A DNA stretch of 64,000 bases from Planococcus sp. ISL-110 (GTDB lineage Bacteria > Bacillota > Bacilli > Bacillales_A > Planococcaceae): the NCBI RefSeq assembly GCF_018613575.1, contig NZ_JAGGPX010000004.1, forward strand, positions 124,001 to 188,000, in the 5' to 3' direction. A program made the position numbers and the translations under genes. Shown here piece by piece: positions 17,034 through 25,709 of this stretch. The notes below the pieces were generated by a model. That model searched no databases. It was not told the origin of the DNA and saw only the letters and a program-made list of their open reading frames with translations. The first letter of the stretch is position 1. The number at the start of each line of letters is the position of its first letter.

Positions 17034-17919
17034 GCCCAGCCACCCCTTCCTCATATTCAGCAAGCAATTGGTCCACGATTTCTTTTGTCGTCTCTCGTTT
17101 GGTGATGGTGGTGACTCCGTGGCCTGCTGACCAGATATCCCGCCAGGCTTTGGCATTGACCAAATGCGACAAATCAATTTCATCCTTGGGCTTTAAGGTT
17201 TTCGGATCGATTCCCTGCTTTACTAAGCTTGGAATCAGCACGTTGACCGGAACGCCGCTGAAAGAATCGGTATAGAGAACGTCTTCCACTGACGAATCGA
17301 TGACCATCTGCTTGTACTCTTCCGGCGCACTGCTTTCTTCAGCTGCCAGAAAACGCGTACCCATATAAGCGTAATCGGCTCCCATCAATTTAGCTGCAGC
17401 CACATCCGCTCCCGTGGATAAAGAGCCCGATAAAATAATCGTTCCACTATAGAATTTTTTGACAGCCGCAATAAAGGCGAAGGGGTTGATTGTGCCGCCA
17501 TGCCCTCCTGCTCCTGCGCAGACAAGAATCAGCCCATCCACTCCACTAGAAGCCGCTTTTTTCGCGTGCCGGATATTGGCGACATCCGAATAGACCAGAC
17601 CGCCGTAAGCATGGACGATTTCGATGACATCGCCCGGCGAACCAAGAGAGGTGATGACAATCGGCGGTTCGTAATGGCGGATCAGCTCAAAATCTTCTTC
17701 GTATCGCTTGTTCGATCCCCGGTGGCAGATAAAATTGACTGCCCATGGCTTTTCTCCAAGTGATTCTTTTACTTCTTTCAACCACTCCGCACAGGCCTCA
17801 ATCGGTCGCGCATTCAGCAAAGGAAAGGACCCGATGACACCTGCGTTTGATGATTCAATGACCATTTTGGGTGTTGACACCAAAAACATCGGCGCCACAA
17901 TAACAGGCAGTTTAAGCAT
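17017..17919 (-). CDS. Nitronate monooxygenase family flavoprotein
   Basis: The 300-residue protein is a TIM-barrel FMN enzyme of the nitronate monooxygenase/2-nitropropane dioxygenase family: VIVAPMFLVSTP at the N terminus, LVCAGAGGHGG near 140-150, and the FMN phosphate region SGSLSTGADVAAAKLMGADYAYMGTRF-like stretch near 175-200. It would oxidise alkyl nitronates, though some relatives act in fatty acid pathways. The ATG at 17919 lies inside the last codons of a 30-codon thiolase remnant, which may now only serve to deliver ribosomes. Confidence 0.85.
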   Translation of the reverse strand: MLKLPVIVAPMFLVSTPKMVIESSNAGVIGSFPLLNARPIEACAEWLKEVKESLGEKPWAVNFICHRGSNKRYEEDFELIRHYEPPIVITSLGSPGDVIEIVHAYGGLVYSDVANIRHAKKAASSGVDGLILVCAGAGGHGGTINPFAFIAAVKKFYSGTIILSGSLSTGADVAAAKLMGADYAYMGTRFLAAEESSAPEEYKQMVIDSSVEDVLYTDSFSGVPVNVLIPSLVKQGIDPKTLKPKDEIDLSHLVNAKAWRDIWSAGHGVTTITKRETTKEIVDQLLAEYEEGVAGLVRND

Positions 17920-18004
17920 GTTCAATCACCACCGCAATTCCTTGGCCTCCGTGAAATCCTCCAAAAGTAGTTCTTGCTCCATCTATTAAGTAGACATTAT
18001 TCAT
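17912..18004 (-). pseudogene. Remnant of a thiolase gene (ends joined in frame)
   Basis: A 30-codon frame with a good ribosome binding site (GGAAGGGG) starts MNNVYLIDGARTTFGGF, the classic N terminus of acetyl-CoA acyltransferases, and ends GGQGIAVVIEHA, the classic thiolase C terminus. The roughly 360 residues between are missing. It appears to be an in-frame deletion, possibly between glycine-rich stretches. Its stop overlaps the start of the nitronate monooxygenase gene, so it may survive as a translated leader. The thiolase match rests on motif recall only. Confidence 0.6.
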
Positions 18005-18103
18005 ACTTCGACTTCCCCTTCCTTATTTGCATTTTCAGAGTTGCAGCTCTATAGAACCATCTTTATCCCAAACTAAGTTTTAATAGATCGGCACATGCCG
18101 GAT

Positions 18104-19090
18104 TCAAGGAATCAGCAATACCTTGCCGATGCTTGACCGGCTCTCGATATGTACATGTGCATCCGCAGCATCCGCCAATGCGAAGCTTTTGGAAATGACA
18201 GTCTTCAACTGTTTCTGCAGCAGGTACTCGGTGATCTTTTCCGCACCTTCTCTAAGAAATTCAGGGCGGTTCTTACGATACGTGCCGGTACTGTATCCAA
18301 TGACTGAGCGGCATCTTGAGTGGAGCTGATCCGTTTTTGCGATTCCTGGAACCGATCCATCGTTGGCATGCCCGAAAGAGACGATCCGGCCGAATGTGGC
18401 CAGGCATTTCAAACTCTTATCAAAATTCTCGCCTGCCACCGTATCCAGAATGACATCTGCCCCTTTTCCTGCCGTCAACTCATTAACTTTACCCACGAAA
18501 TCCACTGACCGGTAATTGATCACTTCATCGGCCCCAAAAGATTTAGCTCTGTCTATCTTTTCATCGCTGCCGACAGTCCCGATAATCTTGGAAGCCCCGA
18601 AAAGCTTGGCCAATTGAATTGCGGTTGATCCAATGCCTCCAGCTGCTGCATGGATCAAAATGGTTTCACCTTGTTCCAGCCTCGCCATCTTTCGGATGAC
18701 ATTATAAGCGGTGATGCCGACGGTCAATGATGCCGCGGCCATTTCGCTGCTGATGTCATCAGGTACCGCGTACGTTAAATTCTCAGGCGCCACAACAAAT
18801 TCAGCGTAGGAACCGCCTGCCGGAAATGCCATGACGCGCTCTCCAAGCTGGAACCGGGTCACTTGATCTCCGATTTCCACAATTACTCCTGCACAATCCA
18901 GGCCTGGTGTAAAAGCGGCATCTGCTGCAACTCCATGATACTGCCCTTGGCGAGCCTTGATATCCGCAAAATTGACGCTGATGGCTTCAACCCGGATCAG
19001 CACCTGGTCTGCGGAAGGTTTTGGTTTTTTCACTTCCTGCAGTTTCAATACTTCAGGCGAACCAGTCTCTTTAACGATGATTGCTTTCAA
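18104..19090 (-). CDS. Quinone oxidoreductase-like zinc-free MDR dehydrogenase
   Basis: The 328-residue medium-chain dehydrogenase/reductase has an N-terminal GroES-like domain (FADIKARQGQYH; GLDCAGVI) and an NADPH-binding Rossmann domain (HAAAGGIGSTAIQLAK near 147-162). It lacks the structural and catalytic zinc ligands of alcohol dehydrogenases, as expected for NADPH:quinone oxidoreductases. The start is a TTG with GGAGGG five bases upstream. It sits in an acyl-CoA cluster between a TetR regulator and the thiolase remnant. Confidence 0.85.
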   Translation of the reverse strand: MKAIIVKETGSPEVLKLQEVKKPKPSADQVLIRVEAISVNFADIKARQGQYHGVAADAAFTPGLDCAGVIVEIGDQVTRFQLGERVMAFPAGGSYAEFVVAPENLTYAVPDDISSEMAAASLTVGITAYNVIRKMARLEQGETILIHAAAGGIGSTAIQLAKLFGASKIIGTVGSDEKIDRAKSFGADEVINYRSVDFVGKVNELTAGKGADVILDTVAGENFDKSLKCLATFGRIVSFGHANDGSVPGIAKTDQLHSRCRSVIGYSTGTYRKNRPEFLREGAEKITEYLLQKQLKTVISKSFALADAADAHVHIESRSSIGKVLLIP

Positions 19091-19171
19091 GTTATCCCTC
19101 CTTATCCCTCTAACAAATAAGCAAAAAGGCTATAATAACCAAACTTCCATAGGATTAAGGCAATCATGGTG

Positions 19172-19756
19172 TCACAATAATATTTTCAATAAATTATCAG
19201 CATAAATCTCTTCTACCTCTTCTTTTCCGTATTTTCCTTCCGGTGAATACCAGACTTGTACCCAATTGGCGGCACCCAAAATCATCATCCGGGCCATCTT
19301 CTTTTGATTGATGGAAAATTCCCCTCCGGCTACACCTTCATCGATGATTTTGTCAAAAATGCTGGCGTACTCATCTCGTTTCTTAAGGACTTTCCGAATA
19401 TTCTCTTCAGAAAATATCTGCTCCGGTTTACCGATAAGATTGAACACTTCTTTTTCCCGGATTACAATATCCAGATGTATTTTGATTGCTCGCTTCATTT
19501 TTTCTTTAGAAGACAGATTTTCAAAAAACAGTCCTTCTATACGCTCCATAGCACACGATAAAATCAGTTCATGGCATTTATACAGCAGTTCCTCTTTATT
19601 TTTAAAGTAATAGTAAAGCGACCCTTTTGTCATAAGCAATTCAGCTGCGATATCCTCCATCGTCGCATTTTGATATCCGTTCCGGGCAATAACCAGGCTG
19701 GCAGAGCGAAGGATTTCTTCTTTTTTCCGGGCTGCCTTTTTTTCTCGGAGACTCAT
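19172..19756 (-). CDS. TetR/AcrR-family regulator
   Basis: The 194-residue protein has the TetR N-terminal DNA-binding domain: ILRSASLVIARNGYQNATMEDIA leads into the recognition helix region TKGSLYYYFKNKEEL (about 37-51). The C-terminal ligand domain resembles those of fatty-acid-responsive TetR proteins. The start MSLREKK follows AAAGGAG by nine bases; ten upstream codons lack a site. Placed between the acyl-CoA dehydrogenase and the oxidoreductase, it probably controls this cluster. Confidence 0.85.
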   Translation of the reverse strand: MSLREKKAARKKEEILRSASLVIARNGYQNATMEDIAAELLMTKGSLYYYFKNKEELLYKCHELILSCAMERIEGLFFENLSSKEKMKRAIKIHLDIVIREKEVFNLIGKPEQIFSEENIRKVLKKRDEYASIFDKIIDEGVAGGEFSINQKKMARMMILGAANWVQVWYSPEGKYGKEEVEEIYADNLLKILL

Positions 19757-19804
19757 ATCCACCATCTCCTTTATGTTAATGGGCACTTTTTTTATATATG
19801 CTCT

Positions 19805-21031
19805 CTATTTCATAATCGAACTTTCTTTCAACTGATCCTTCAGTTCCAGACGGCCGACATCTCGCAGATGGACCTGGTCCGGCCCATCAACCAACCGAAG
19901 TGTCCGGGCATAAGCATAATGTGCGGCCAACGGGAAATCTTCGGTCAAGCCGGCACCGCCGAAAACTTGCATTGCACGATCGATGACATTCAATGCAACC
20001 CGTGGGACTGCAATCTTGATCATCGCAATTTCCTTGCGTGCCGCTTTTGCACCCTCTATATCGATTTTATGGGCCGCATGCAAGGTCAACAAACGTGCCT
20101 GCTCAATTTCAATCCGGCTTTCAGCAATAATTTCTCTGATAACATCCTTTTCAGCCAAGGTGGAACCGAACGCTTCTCTACTGTCAGCGCGTTTACACAG
20201 GAGCTCGAGCGCACGCTCGGCTGCTCCGATGGCACGCATGCAATGATGGATGCGCCCTGGCCCAAGACGGCCCTGCGCAATTTCAAAGCCACGCCCTTCG
20301 CCCAGCAGCATGTTGGAAGCAGGTACACGGACATTAGTGTAGTGAACCTCGGCATGTCCCTGGGGGGCATCGTCATAGCCGAATACCGTCAGTGGACGGA
20401 TGATTTCCACACCCGGTGTATCAAAAGGCACCAAAATCATTGATTGCTGCTTATGCTTTGCCGCATTTGAATCTGTTTTTCCCATGACAATCGCAATTTT
20501 GCAGCGGGGATCCATTGCTCCGGTGGTCCACCATTTTTTCGCGTTGATGATATACTCATCGCCATCACGGACAATGCTGCTTTGGATATTGGTGGCATCG
20601 GAAGAAGCCACAGCCGGCTCGGTCATCGAGAAGCAGGAACGGATTTCCCCGCGCAGCAAAGGTTCCAGCCATTGCTTTTTCTGCTCTTCTGTTCCGTATT
20701 TGACGAAGACCTCCATATTGCCGGTGTCTGGTGCGTTGCAATTGAACAGTTCCGGCGCAATCAACGAACGGCCCATGATTTCGCATAGATGCGAGTAGTC
20801 GTAATTCGAAAGGCCAGCTCCATATTCCGGATCATCCAAAAATAAATTCCATAAGCCCTGTTCTTTCGCTTTTTCCTTCAACTCCTCGACGATCGGCGGA
20901 ATCGTCCAGCGGTCTGCTGCTTCCTGCAAGTGTTTTTCGACAGTCGCTTCGTTTGGATAAACATAATCATCCATGAACTTCAGTAATTTCTCCTGTAAAT
21001 CTTCGGCTTTCGGTGATAATTCTTTTAGCAT
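19805..21031 (-). CDS. Acyl-CoA dehydrogenase family protein
   Basis: The 408-residue FAD enzyme shows the acyl-CoA dehydrogenase layout: an N-terminal helical domain, a central beta domain with [18 protein letters not shown] (near 130-150) and KWWTTGA, and a C-terminal helical domain ending in [15 protein letters not shown] and [16 protein letters not shown]. That last motif is typical of ACAD10/11-like enzymes. The start is the ATG MLKELSP with GGAGGA just upstream; the earlier TTG is inside that site. It is first in a cluster with TetR, oxidoreductase, nitronate monooxygenase and crotonase genes. Confidence 0.88.
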   Translation of the reverse strand: MLKELSPKAEDLQEKLLKFMDDYVYPNEATVEKHLQEAADRWTIPPIVEELKEKAKEQGLWNLFLDDPEYGAGLSNYDYSHLCEIMGRSLIAPELFNCNAPDTGNMEVFVKYGTEEQKKQWLEPLLRGEIRSCFSMTEPAVASSDATNIQSSIVRDGDEYIINAKKWWTTGAMDPRCKIAIVMGKTDSNAAKHKQQSMILVPFDTPGVEIIRPLTVFGYDDAPQGHAEVHYTNVRVPASNMLLGEGRGFEIAQGRLGPGRIHHCMRAIGAAERALELLCKRADSREAFGSTLAEKDVIREIIAESRIEIEQARLLTLHAAHKIDIEGAKAARKEIAMIKIAVPRVALNVIDRAMQVFGGAGLTEDFPLAAHYAYARTLRLVDGPDQVHLRDVGRLELKDQLKESSIMK

Positions 21032-21093
21032 TTGTTTTTCCTCCAATTTTTTTAAAAGTATTTTCTTAGATTTTTCTGCAGACTATCGACTAG

Positions 21094-21117
21094 TTCAAAT
21101 TCTTACAGAATTTTGAA
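21094..21117. promoter_or_regulatory. Near-palindromic candidate operator upstream of acyl-CoA dehydrogenase
   Basis: TTCAAATTCT-TAC-AGAATTTTGAA is symmetrical apart from one extra T. It lies 63-86 bases before the acyl-CoA dehydrogenase start. A second pair of arms, TACTAA/TTAGTA, is at 21190-21211. Either could be the TetR target; neither can be proved here. Confidence 0.4.
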
Positions 21118-21270
21118 TTTCGGCAATGATTCATCCAATACTTACTTAAAGTTAAATGAAAACCCTTACATAATTAGTCAAAACACTTCTACTAATGATT
21201 CAAAGTTAGTATAGTCATTCTTTTTTTGAATTACAAGTCAAATTCCTAATTATCAGAATATTTTTTTCGC

Positions 21271-21312
21271 AAAAAAAGAGGCGCCTTGAATTACTCAAAG
21301 CGCCTCTTTTTA
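21271..21312. terminator. Terminator of the yebC-like gene
   Basis: AAAAAGAGGCGC pairs with GCGCCTCTTTTT, with inner TTGA/TCAA pairs, directly after the stop at 21313. Confidence 0.8.
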
Positions 21313-22032
21313 TTATCCCTCTAAATCCACATTATGATAAACCTGCTGTACGTCTTCCAGATCTTCGATGGCATCAATCATTTTTTCGAATTGTTCCTGT
21401 GCGTCTTCCGGCAGCGGCAATTCATTTTGCGCGAGCATCGTCAATTCTGCTACTGTAAACTCCGTGATGCCAGCATTCTTGAATGCTTCCTGCACGAGGT
21501 GATATTGATCCGGTTCAGCATAGACGATGACGCTGTCCTCTTCTTCCATGACATCACGGACATCGATATCCGCTTCCATCATCAGTTCCAGCACTTCGTC
21601 AGCTGTTTTGCCTTCGATGCCGAACACTGCCGTATGGTCAAACATATAAGCAACAGATCCGCTGACTCCCATGTTGCCTCCGTTTTTGCCGAAAGCCGCG
21701 CGGACATCTGAAGCTGTACGGTTGACGTTGTTTGTCAGCGTGTCTACGATTACCATCGAACCATTCGGACCGAATCCTTCATAACGCAATTCATCATAGC
21801 TTTCTTCCGATCCGCCTTTGGCTTTTTCCACTGCACGGTCGATAATCGCTCTTGGAATACTGTATGTCTTGGCACGTTCCAAAACTACTTTCAAGGCCCG
21901 ATTCGATTCTGGATCCGGCTCTCCTTGTTTGGCAGCTACATATATTTCACGTCCGAATTTCGCGTAAATCCGGCTTGTGTTGGCATCTTTTGATGCTTTC
22001 TTCTCTTTAATATTGTTCCATTTGCGTCCCAT
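21313..22032 (-). CDS. YebC/PmpR family regulator
   Basis: The 239-residue protein has the hallmark N terminus [20 protein letters not shown] (start only) and [19 protein letters not shown], then [23 protein letters not shown]. This is the YebC/PmpR family, here the YeeI-like branch, which binds DNA or aids translation of proline stretches. GGA lies eight bases before the ATG. It appears monocistronic. Confidence 0.9.
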   Translation of the reverse strand: MGRKWNNIKEKKASKDANTSRIYAKFGREIYVAAKQGEPDPESNRALKVVLERAKTYSIPRAIIDRAVEKAKGGSEESYDELRYEGFGPNGSMVIVDTLTNNVNRTASDVRAAFGKNGGNMGVSGSVAYMFDHTAVFGIEGKTADEVLELMMEADIDVRDVMEEEDSVIVYAEPDQYHLVQEAFKNAGITEFTVAELTMLAQNELPLPEDAQEQFEKMIDAIEDLEDVQQVYHNVDLEG

Positions 22033-22113
22033 TAAATTTCCTTCTCTCTATAAATTCTCATTCTCTATAAAGTTCACTATGTACTATTATAATACATATC
22101 TTTCGGATGTAAC

Positions 22114-22155
22114 GTATTTTGCAGACAAAACCTGCAGTTTTCGTCTGCAAAATAC
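22114..22155. repeat. Long hairpin upstream of the yebC-like gene
   Basis: Perfect 13-base arms GTATTTTGCAGAC/GTCTGCAAAATAC (22114-22126, 22143-22155) enclose a further AAAAC/GTTTT stem with one bulged base. No T-run follows, so it is not a standard terminator. It lies about 80 bases before the yebC start. Confidence 0.6.
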
Positions 22156-22350
22156 TCTGAATTACAGATAAACAGGTTAGACGGTGAAGGTGCAGAAACA
22201 ATCGCAATTTATATAAGTTGAACTGATTATCCTCAAACGAGAGATATCTCTCATAAGAACAGAGAAAACAACACGCTGCTTACTATTCAGTAAAGCCTTT
22301 CGCTTGGGTGGGGACAGCGGAATTGGGCAACAGACTTTCTATCAATTAGT

Positions 22351-22395
22351 AAAAGCGGGATGAGAGCAACCGAAGTTTCTCCCATCCCGCTTTCG
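22351..22395 (-). terminator. Terminator of the nitric oxide synthase genes
   Basis: AGCGGGATGaGAG pairs with CTCcCATCCCGCT, followed by TTTTA on the minus strand. It lies 90 bases past the stop at 22485. Confidence 0.65.
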
Positions 22396-22484
22396 CTAAA
22401 CTAATCTGTTTTTATTCCGCTAATTTCATATACAGGCTTTTTGATTAGAACCAGCTGCTGGCAATGGATACCACCCTTTGCGCC

Positions 22485-22700
22485 TTATACTTTATCCGTC
22501 CGATGATATTCTGAAATCTGGATGACCCGGACATCCTGTGTATTCAGCTCATGATAGATCCCACGGCTGTCATGAAACGAAATGTGCTGATCGCGCTCAC
22601 TTTGCACCAACTTTTCCACTTCTGCCTGCGACTCCACGTGGATGAAACGGCGGATATAATGTTCCTCATCAAAAAAGTAGGTCACTTTGAATTCTTTCAT
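22485..22700 (-). CDS. Small conserved protein downstream of nitric oxide synthase
   Basis: The 71-residue protein begins MKEFKVTYFFDEEHYIRRFIHVES and is rich in charged and aromatic residues, with no membrane segment and no cysteine. The family is not recognised. AAGGAGGGG sits six bases before the second ATG, chosen as start. It follows nos by 13 bases and precedes a terminator, so the two are very likely cotranscribed. A role linked to NOS is inferred only from this pairing. Confidence 0.65.
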   Translation of the reverse strand: MKEFKVTYFFDEEHYIRRFIHVESQAEVEKLVQSERDQHISFHDSRGIYHELNTQDVRVIQISEYHRTDKV

Positions 22701-22713
22701 CATTATCCCCTCC

Positions 22714-23817
22714 TTAGGATTGATAGGGAGCTTTTTGATGGAAATAATTAGGTTTGACCACTTTGTTCTTGTAGGGCTTGTGGAAAATATGAGTTGTGGC
22801 CGGAGACATCGGCGGGATTAACCATGCCCAGTTTCCCGTAACATCGCGCCCTTCCACTTCTTCTTTTTTCTCGAAATTCTTGAATTGCTTGGCTGCCGTG
22901 TGATGGTCGACGATGGTCACACCTGCTTCCTGGAACGATTCCAGCACAGCGATATTCAATTCGACTAAAGCTTTGTCTTTCCATAGGGAACGGTTCGACT
23001 GCGTATTCAACCCCATCAGTTCTGCTACAGCAGGCAGGAAATCATACCGGTCTTCATCTGCCAGGTTTCTGGCGCCAATTTCAGTGCCCATATACCATCC
23101 GTTGAAAGGTGCCATCCTGTATTGGATGCCGCCAATTTCCAGCATCATATCTGATATGATTGGAATCCCATACCACTTGATGCCCAGCTGTGAAAACTCT
23201 GGAATTTCGGGATGGCCAATTTCGACCTCCGTAATCGACTGCCGCGGAATTTCTTTGAGGAAAGGCTCTTCTCCTGGCAATTGGATGACCAAGGGCAAAA
23301 TATCGAAAGCGGTTCCCTCTCCCTGCCAGCCAAGTTCCTGGCAAAGCATTGTCAGCTCCACTGAACTGGAATCGCCGATGATGCCACCTGCAGTTTCGTA
23401 TCCAGCATAACGGATCAACTGATGGTTCCATAAACGCATGGAGTCTTCATTTTCCTGTGCGGCGCGGAATACAGTAATGGTAGGGCGTATTTTTCCGTTG
23501 TTTGCTGCAAAGTTGATGTGCTGAACCAAAGCATCAAATATTCCAGTTGCTGTAGTTTGATGCCGTTCATCAAAGACTGTCAGCGAATTCCAGAATAACC
23601 GGCCAATGCAGCGATTGTTGTTGCGCCAGGCTATGCGTGCTCCGTGCTCCAATTCCTCGAAGCTGTGCGTATAAGTTCCTGTGTATTCGATTTCCTTTTT
23701 GATTTCAAGCAGCCTGCCTGCTTTCTGGTGGTCGCTCTTACCCAATTCGTCGTAGCAAATTCCTATATAGTCAGTGGCTTCTTCCATTAAAAGCATCGTC
23801 GAATTGCTTATCGTCAT
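22714..23817 (-). CDS. nos: Bacterial nitric oxide synthase oxygenase
   Basis: The 367-residue protein is a full-length NOS oxygenase domain without a reductase, as in Bacillus. The haem-ligating Cys lies in [11 protein letters not shown] near residue 70; the substrate region [17 protein letters not shown] and [16 protein letters not shown] are intact, as is the C-terminal [19 protein letters not shown]. It makes NO from arginine with electrons from general flavodoxin reductases. The start MTISNST follows AAGGAGTG by six bases; the upstream GTG lies inside that site. A small gene follows in the same transcript. Confidence 0.94.
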   Translation of the reverse strand: MTISNSTMLLMEEATDYIGICYDELGKSDHQKAGRLLEIKKEIEYTGTYTHSFEELEHGARIAWRNNNRCIGRLFWNSLTVFDERHQTTATGIFDALVQHINFAANNGKIRPTITVFRAAQENEDSMRLWNHQLIRYAGYETAGGIIGDSSSVELTMLCQELGWQGEGTAFDILPLVIQLPGEEPFLKEIPRQSITEVEIGHPEIPEFSQLGIKWYGIPIISDMMLEIGGIQYRMAPFNGWYMGTEIGARNLADEDRYDFLPAVAELMGLNTQSNRSLWKDKALVELNIAVLESFQEAGVTIVDHHTAAKQFKNFEKKEEVEGRDVTGNWAWLIPPMSPATTHIFHKPYKNKVVKPNYFHQKAPYQS

Positions 23818-23955
23818 TGTTTTCACTCCTTGCTCATATCATATCACTCAGGCATTGTTCTTTTCAGTGACAGAACTCTGAACACCCTATGTTTTTACTG
23901 GCTTTTCCAGTACACTGGAGCAAAGTAAAAATATTATCATGAGGAGCTCACACCG

Positions 23956-24741
23956 ATGGTCAAAGCAATTTTTTTCGATTTAGATGATACTTTGTTATGG
24001 GACAAGAAGAGTGTTGAGAAAGCATTCGAGGAAACGTGCCAGTTGGCTGAAGAATTAACAGCCCGTGACTGTTCCGGCCTGGAAGAAGCAGTGAGAGCTG
24101 CAGCAACTGAGCTCTATGCAGGCTATGATACATATGATTTCACCAAAATGATCGGCATCAACCCTTTCGAAGGGTTATGGGGAACCTTTGACGATAAAGG
24201 AACAGATTTCCAGCAGATGAAAACCATTGTTCCGGCTTATCGCCGGGAAGCCTGGACTCTCGGACTGAAAAAAATTGGAATCGACAACCCGGGAATCGCC
24301 GGCCAGCTTGCTGAGTTTTTTCCTGAAGCACGGAAAAGAAACCCCATTCTGTATGAAGAAAGCTTAAAGGTACTTGAAGACTTAAAAGGCCATTATCAAT
24401 TGCTGTTATTGACCAATGGGTCGCCAAGCCTGCAGCAGACCAAACTTGAGATCACACCGGAAATCGCGCCTTTTTTTGATCACATCGTAATTTCGGGTGC
24501 ATTTGGAAAAGGGAAACCAGATCCGAGCATCTTTCACCATGCCTTATCAAAATTCGATTTTGCCGCAGGTGAGGTGCTGATGGTCGGTGATAACCTAATG
24601 ACCGATATTATCGGTGCTGAAAAAGCCGGAATCCGCTCTGTCTGGGTCAACCGGGAAGAGAAGGCTCCACACGAATCCATCATCCCGACATACGAAGTTC
24701 AGCATTTGGAGGAATTGCTTCAGCTGCTGGAACAAATTTAA
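23956..24741 (+). CDS. HAD-superfamily phosphatase (YsaA-like)
   Basis: The 261-residue protein shows the HAD motifs in order: FFDLDDTLLWDK (motif I, residues 6-17), LLLTNGSPSLQQ (motif II, near 150), a Lys in GKGKPDPSIF (motif III), and VGDNLMTDIIGAEKAG (motif IV, near 210). The cap between motifs I and II is helical, as in the YsaA/N-acylneuraminate-9-phosphatase group. The substrate is not certain. GAGGAG lies before the ATG. It is divergent from nos. Confidence 0.85.
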   Translation: MVKAIFFDLDDTLLWDKKSVEKAFEETCQLAEELTARDCSGLEEAVRAAATELYAGYDTYDFTKMIGINPFEGLWGTFDDKGTDFQQMKTIVPAYRREAWTLGLKKIGIDNPGIAGQLAEFFPEARKRNPILYEESLKVLEDLKGHYQLLLLTNGSPSLQQTKLEITPEIAPFFDHIVISGAFGKGKPDPSIFHHALSKFDFAAGEVLMVGDNLMTDIIGAEKAGIRSVWVNREEKAPHESIIPTYEVQHLEELLQLLEQI

Positions 24742-25050
24742 ACACAAAAGAATATTTATGACTTTTACAGAATGATTACACATTTCATGGGATTTATACC
24801 GAATCCTGCGCTCCAGACGGACGCTTTCTTATCTGCAGTCAAGTTTTTTCTCGTAGTTTATTAAAAAATAGAGGGAGTGGGCTGAGGAACGGTTGCTTTT
24901 CGTTCCGGTGCACGCTTTCCGCGGGCTCGCAGGAGTCATGCACCTGCACTACAAGCTATCTGATCGTGCCAAAAAGGGCATGCCAAAAAAACCTGGTGAT
25001 TCCTGTTTTTTTCACCAGGTTGTCTGTGCTATAGTGAAAAGGAATTGTGT
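24742..25050. repeat. Intergenic region with degenerate dispersed repeats
   Basis: This 309-base stretch holds pieces of the GC-rich intergenic repeat family: CGCTCCAGACGGACGCTTTC near 24810, and GTGCACGCTTTCCGCGGG near 24907 followed by CGCAGGAGTC. Similar pieces lie in opposite orientation at 25975-26050. A terminator-like hairpin follows at 24985-25021. No gene is seen. Confidence 0.55.
24985..25021 (-). terminator. Terminator downstream of the IS110 remnant
   Basis: Perfect arms AACCTGGTGA/TCACCAGGTT (24990-24999, 25012-25021) followed by seven T on the minus strand, 30 bases past the transposase stop. Confidence 0.65.
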
Positions 25051-25482
25051 TTACGAAGCCTTGCCAGATTCGTACTGGTAAAGAAGCCCGTGGCGAATAA
25101 GGTGAAATGCAACTTTCACGAACTTATTCAGACAGGCGATCACTGCAACCTGATGGGGCTTTCCATTGGGTTGCTTTTTTAATTGGTCGTAATGGTCGGC
25201 AATGGTGTTGTGCGTTTTTTTGCGGAGGGAAATCATGGTCATCACCATAAAATACAGGATGGTCCGCAGCCGCTTGTTTCCCCGTTTATTGATTTTGTCC
25301 TGGTACTGGAGTTTGTCCGACTGATGGCGGCGGATGTCACCAAGTTCTGCGATGATCTGGACAGCAGTTTGATCCCCAATTCCAGGGAATGACCTAAGCA
25401 CCTGAAATTCCACTCGCTCTTGCGATAAGGCCACCATGGCGCTTTTTCCCATACTGACGTCAAACGCAATCACATACTTCAT
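25051..25482 (-). pseudogene. IS110-family transposase, internally deleted
   Basis: The 143-codon frame starts with the IS110 N terminus MKYVIAFDVSMGKSAMVAL (first Asp of the DEDD catalytic set) and then jumps to the C-terminal Transposase_20 part: LRSFPGIGDQTAVQIIAELGD and INKRGNKRLRTILYFMV. A normal IS110 transposase is about 400 residues, so some 250 are lost, including most of the DEDD domain. The segment GDIRRHQSDKLQYQD looks like a second join, since two similar IRR sites exist in intact members. The frame is still open and has AGGAGG before the ATG. It cannot be active alone. Confidence 0.75.
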
Positions 25483-25668
25483 CCTTTTCCTCCTGTTCTG
25501 TTTTCATAGAAGCCTTCACAGTGCCTTATCGATTCCACTTTCTTATACGGTCTCTCGGGACCCAACATACTAACCTGATTCGGATAAGGGTGTGAAGCGA
25601 GTCTGTTTCCTGTTTCGGATTCTCAGATCCCCGCGTCCGCACGACTTCACTCCACTTCTACAAAAAAA
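25483..25668 (-). ncRNA. Candidate IS110 left-end structured RNA (bridge-RNA-like)
   Basis: IS110-group elements carry a long noncoding left end upstream of the transposase that is transcribed as a bridge RNA. Here about 186 bases precede the start codon. They can form an outer two-part stem: CTTCACA (25514-25520) with TGTGAAG (25591-25597) and CCTTATC (25524-25530) with GATAAGG (25583-25589), enclosing a GGTC/GACC hairpin. The pairing is seen in the sequence; the assignment as a bridge RNA is inference, and the RNA may be decayed like the transposase. Confidence 0.4.
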
Positions 25669-25704
25669 TAGTAGCACAAACCATGGCCATGGTTTGTGCT
25701 ACTA
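25669..25704 (-). terminator. Perfect 36-base palindrome with T-run, terminator-like
   Basis: The 18-base half ending CACAAACCATGG is mirrored exactly by CCATGGTTTGTG and onward, with no loop base. On the minus strand it is followed by TATTTTTTTG. It lies at the outer edge of the IS110 remnant, so it may shield the element from serA readthrough or mark its border. Confidence 0.6.
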
Positions 25705-25709
25705 ATGTT

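Larger units (their letters stand above)
22033..22484. other. Intergenic region, 452 bases, with three inverted repeats
   Basis: No convincing coding frame is present. It contains the strong hairpin at 22114-22155, a perfect 14-base palindrome GAGAGATATCTCTC at 22239-22252, and the terminator at 22351-22395. The yebC promoter must lie in the first part but no pair of boxes is clear enough to call. Confidence 0.5.

Noticed and set aside
17034-17183. Longer enoyl-CoA hydratase start at 17183
   Set aside because: The extra 50 codons are the shadow of the nitronate monooxygenase gene in another frame.
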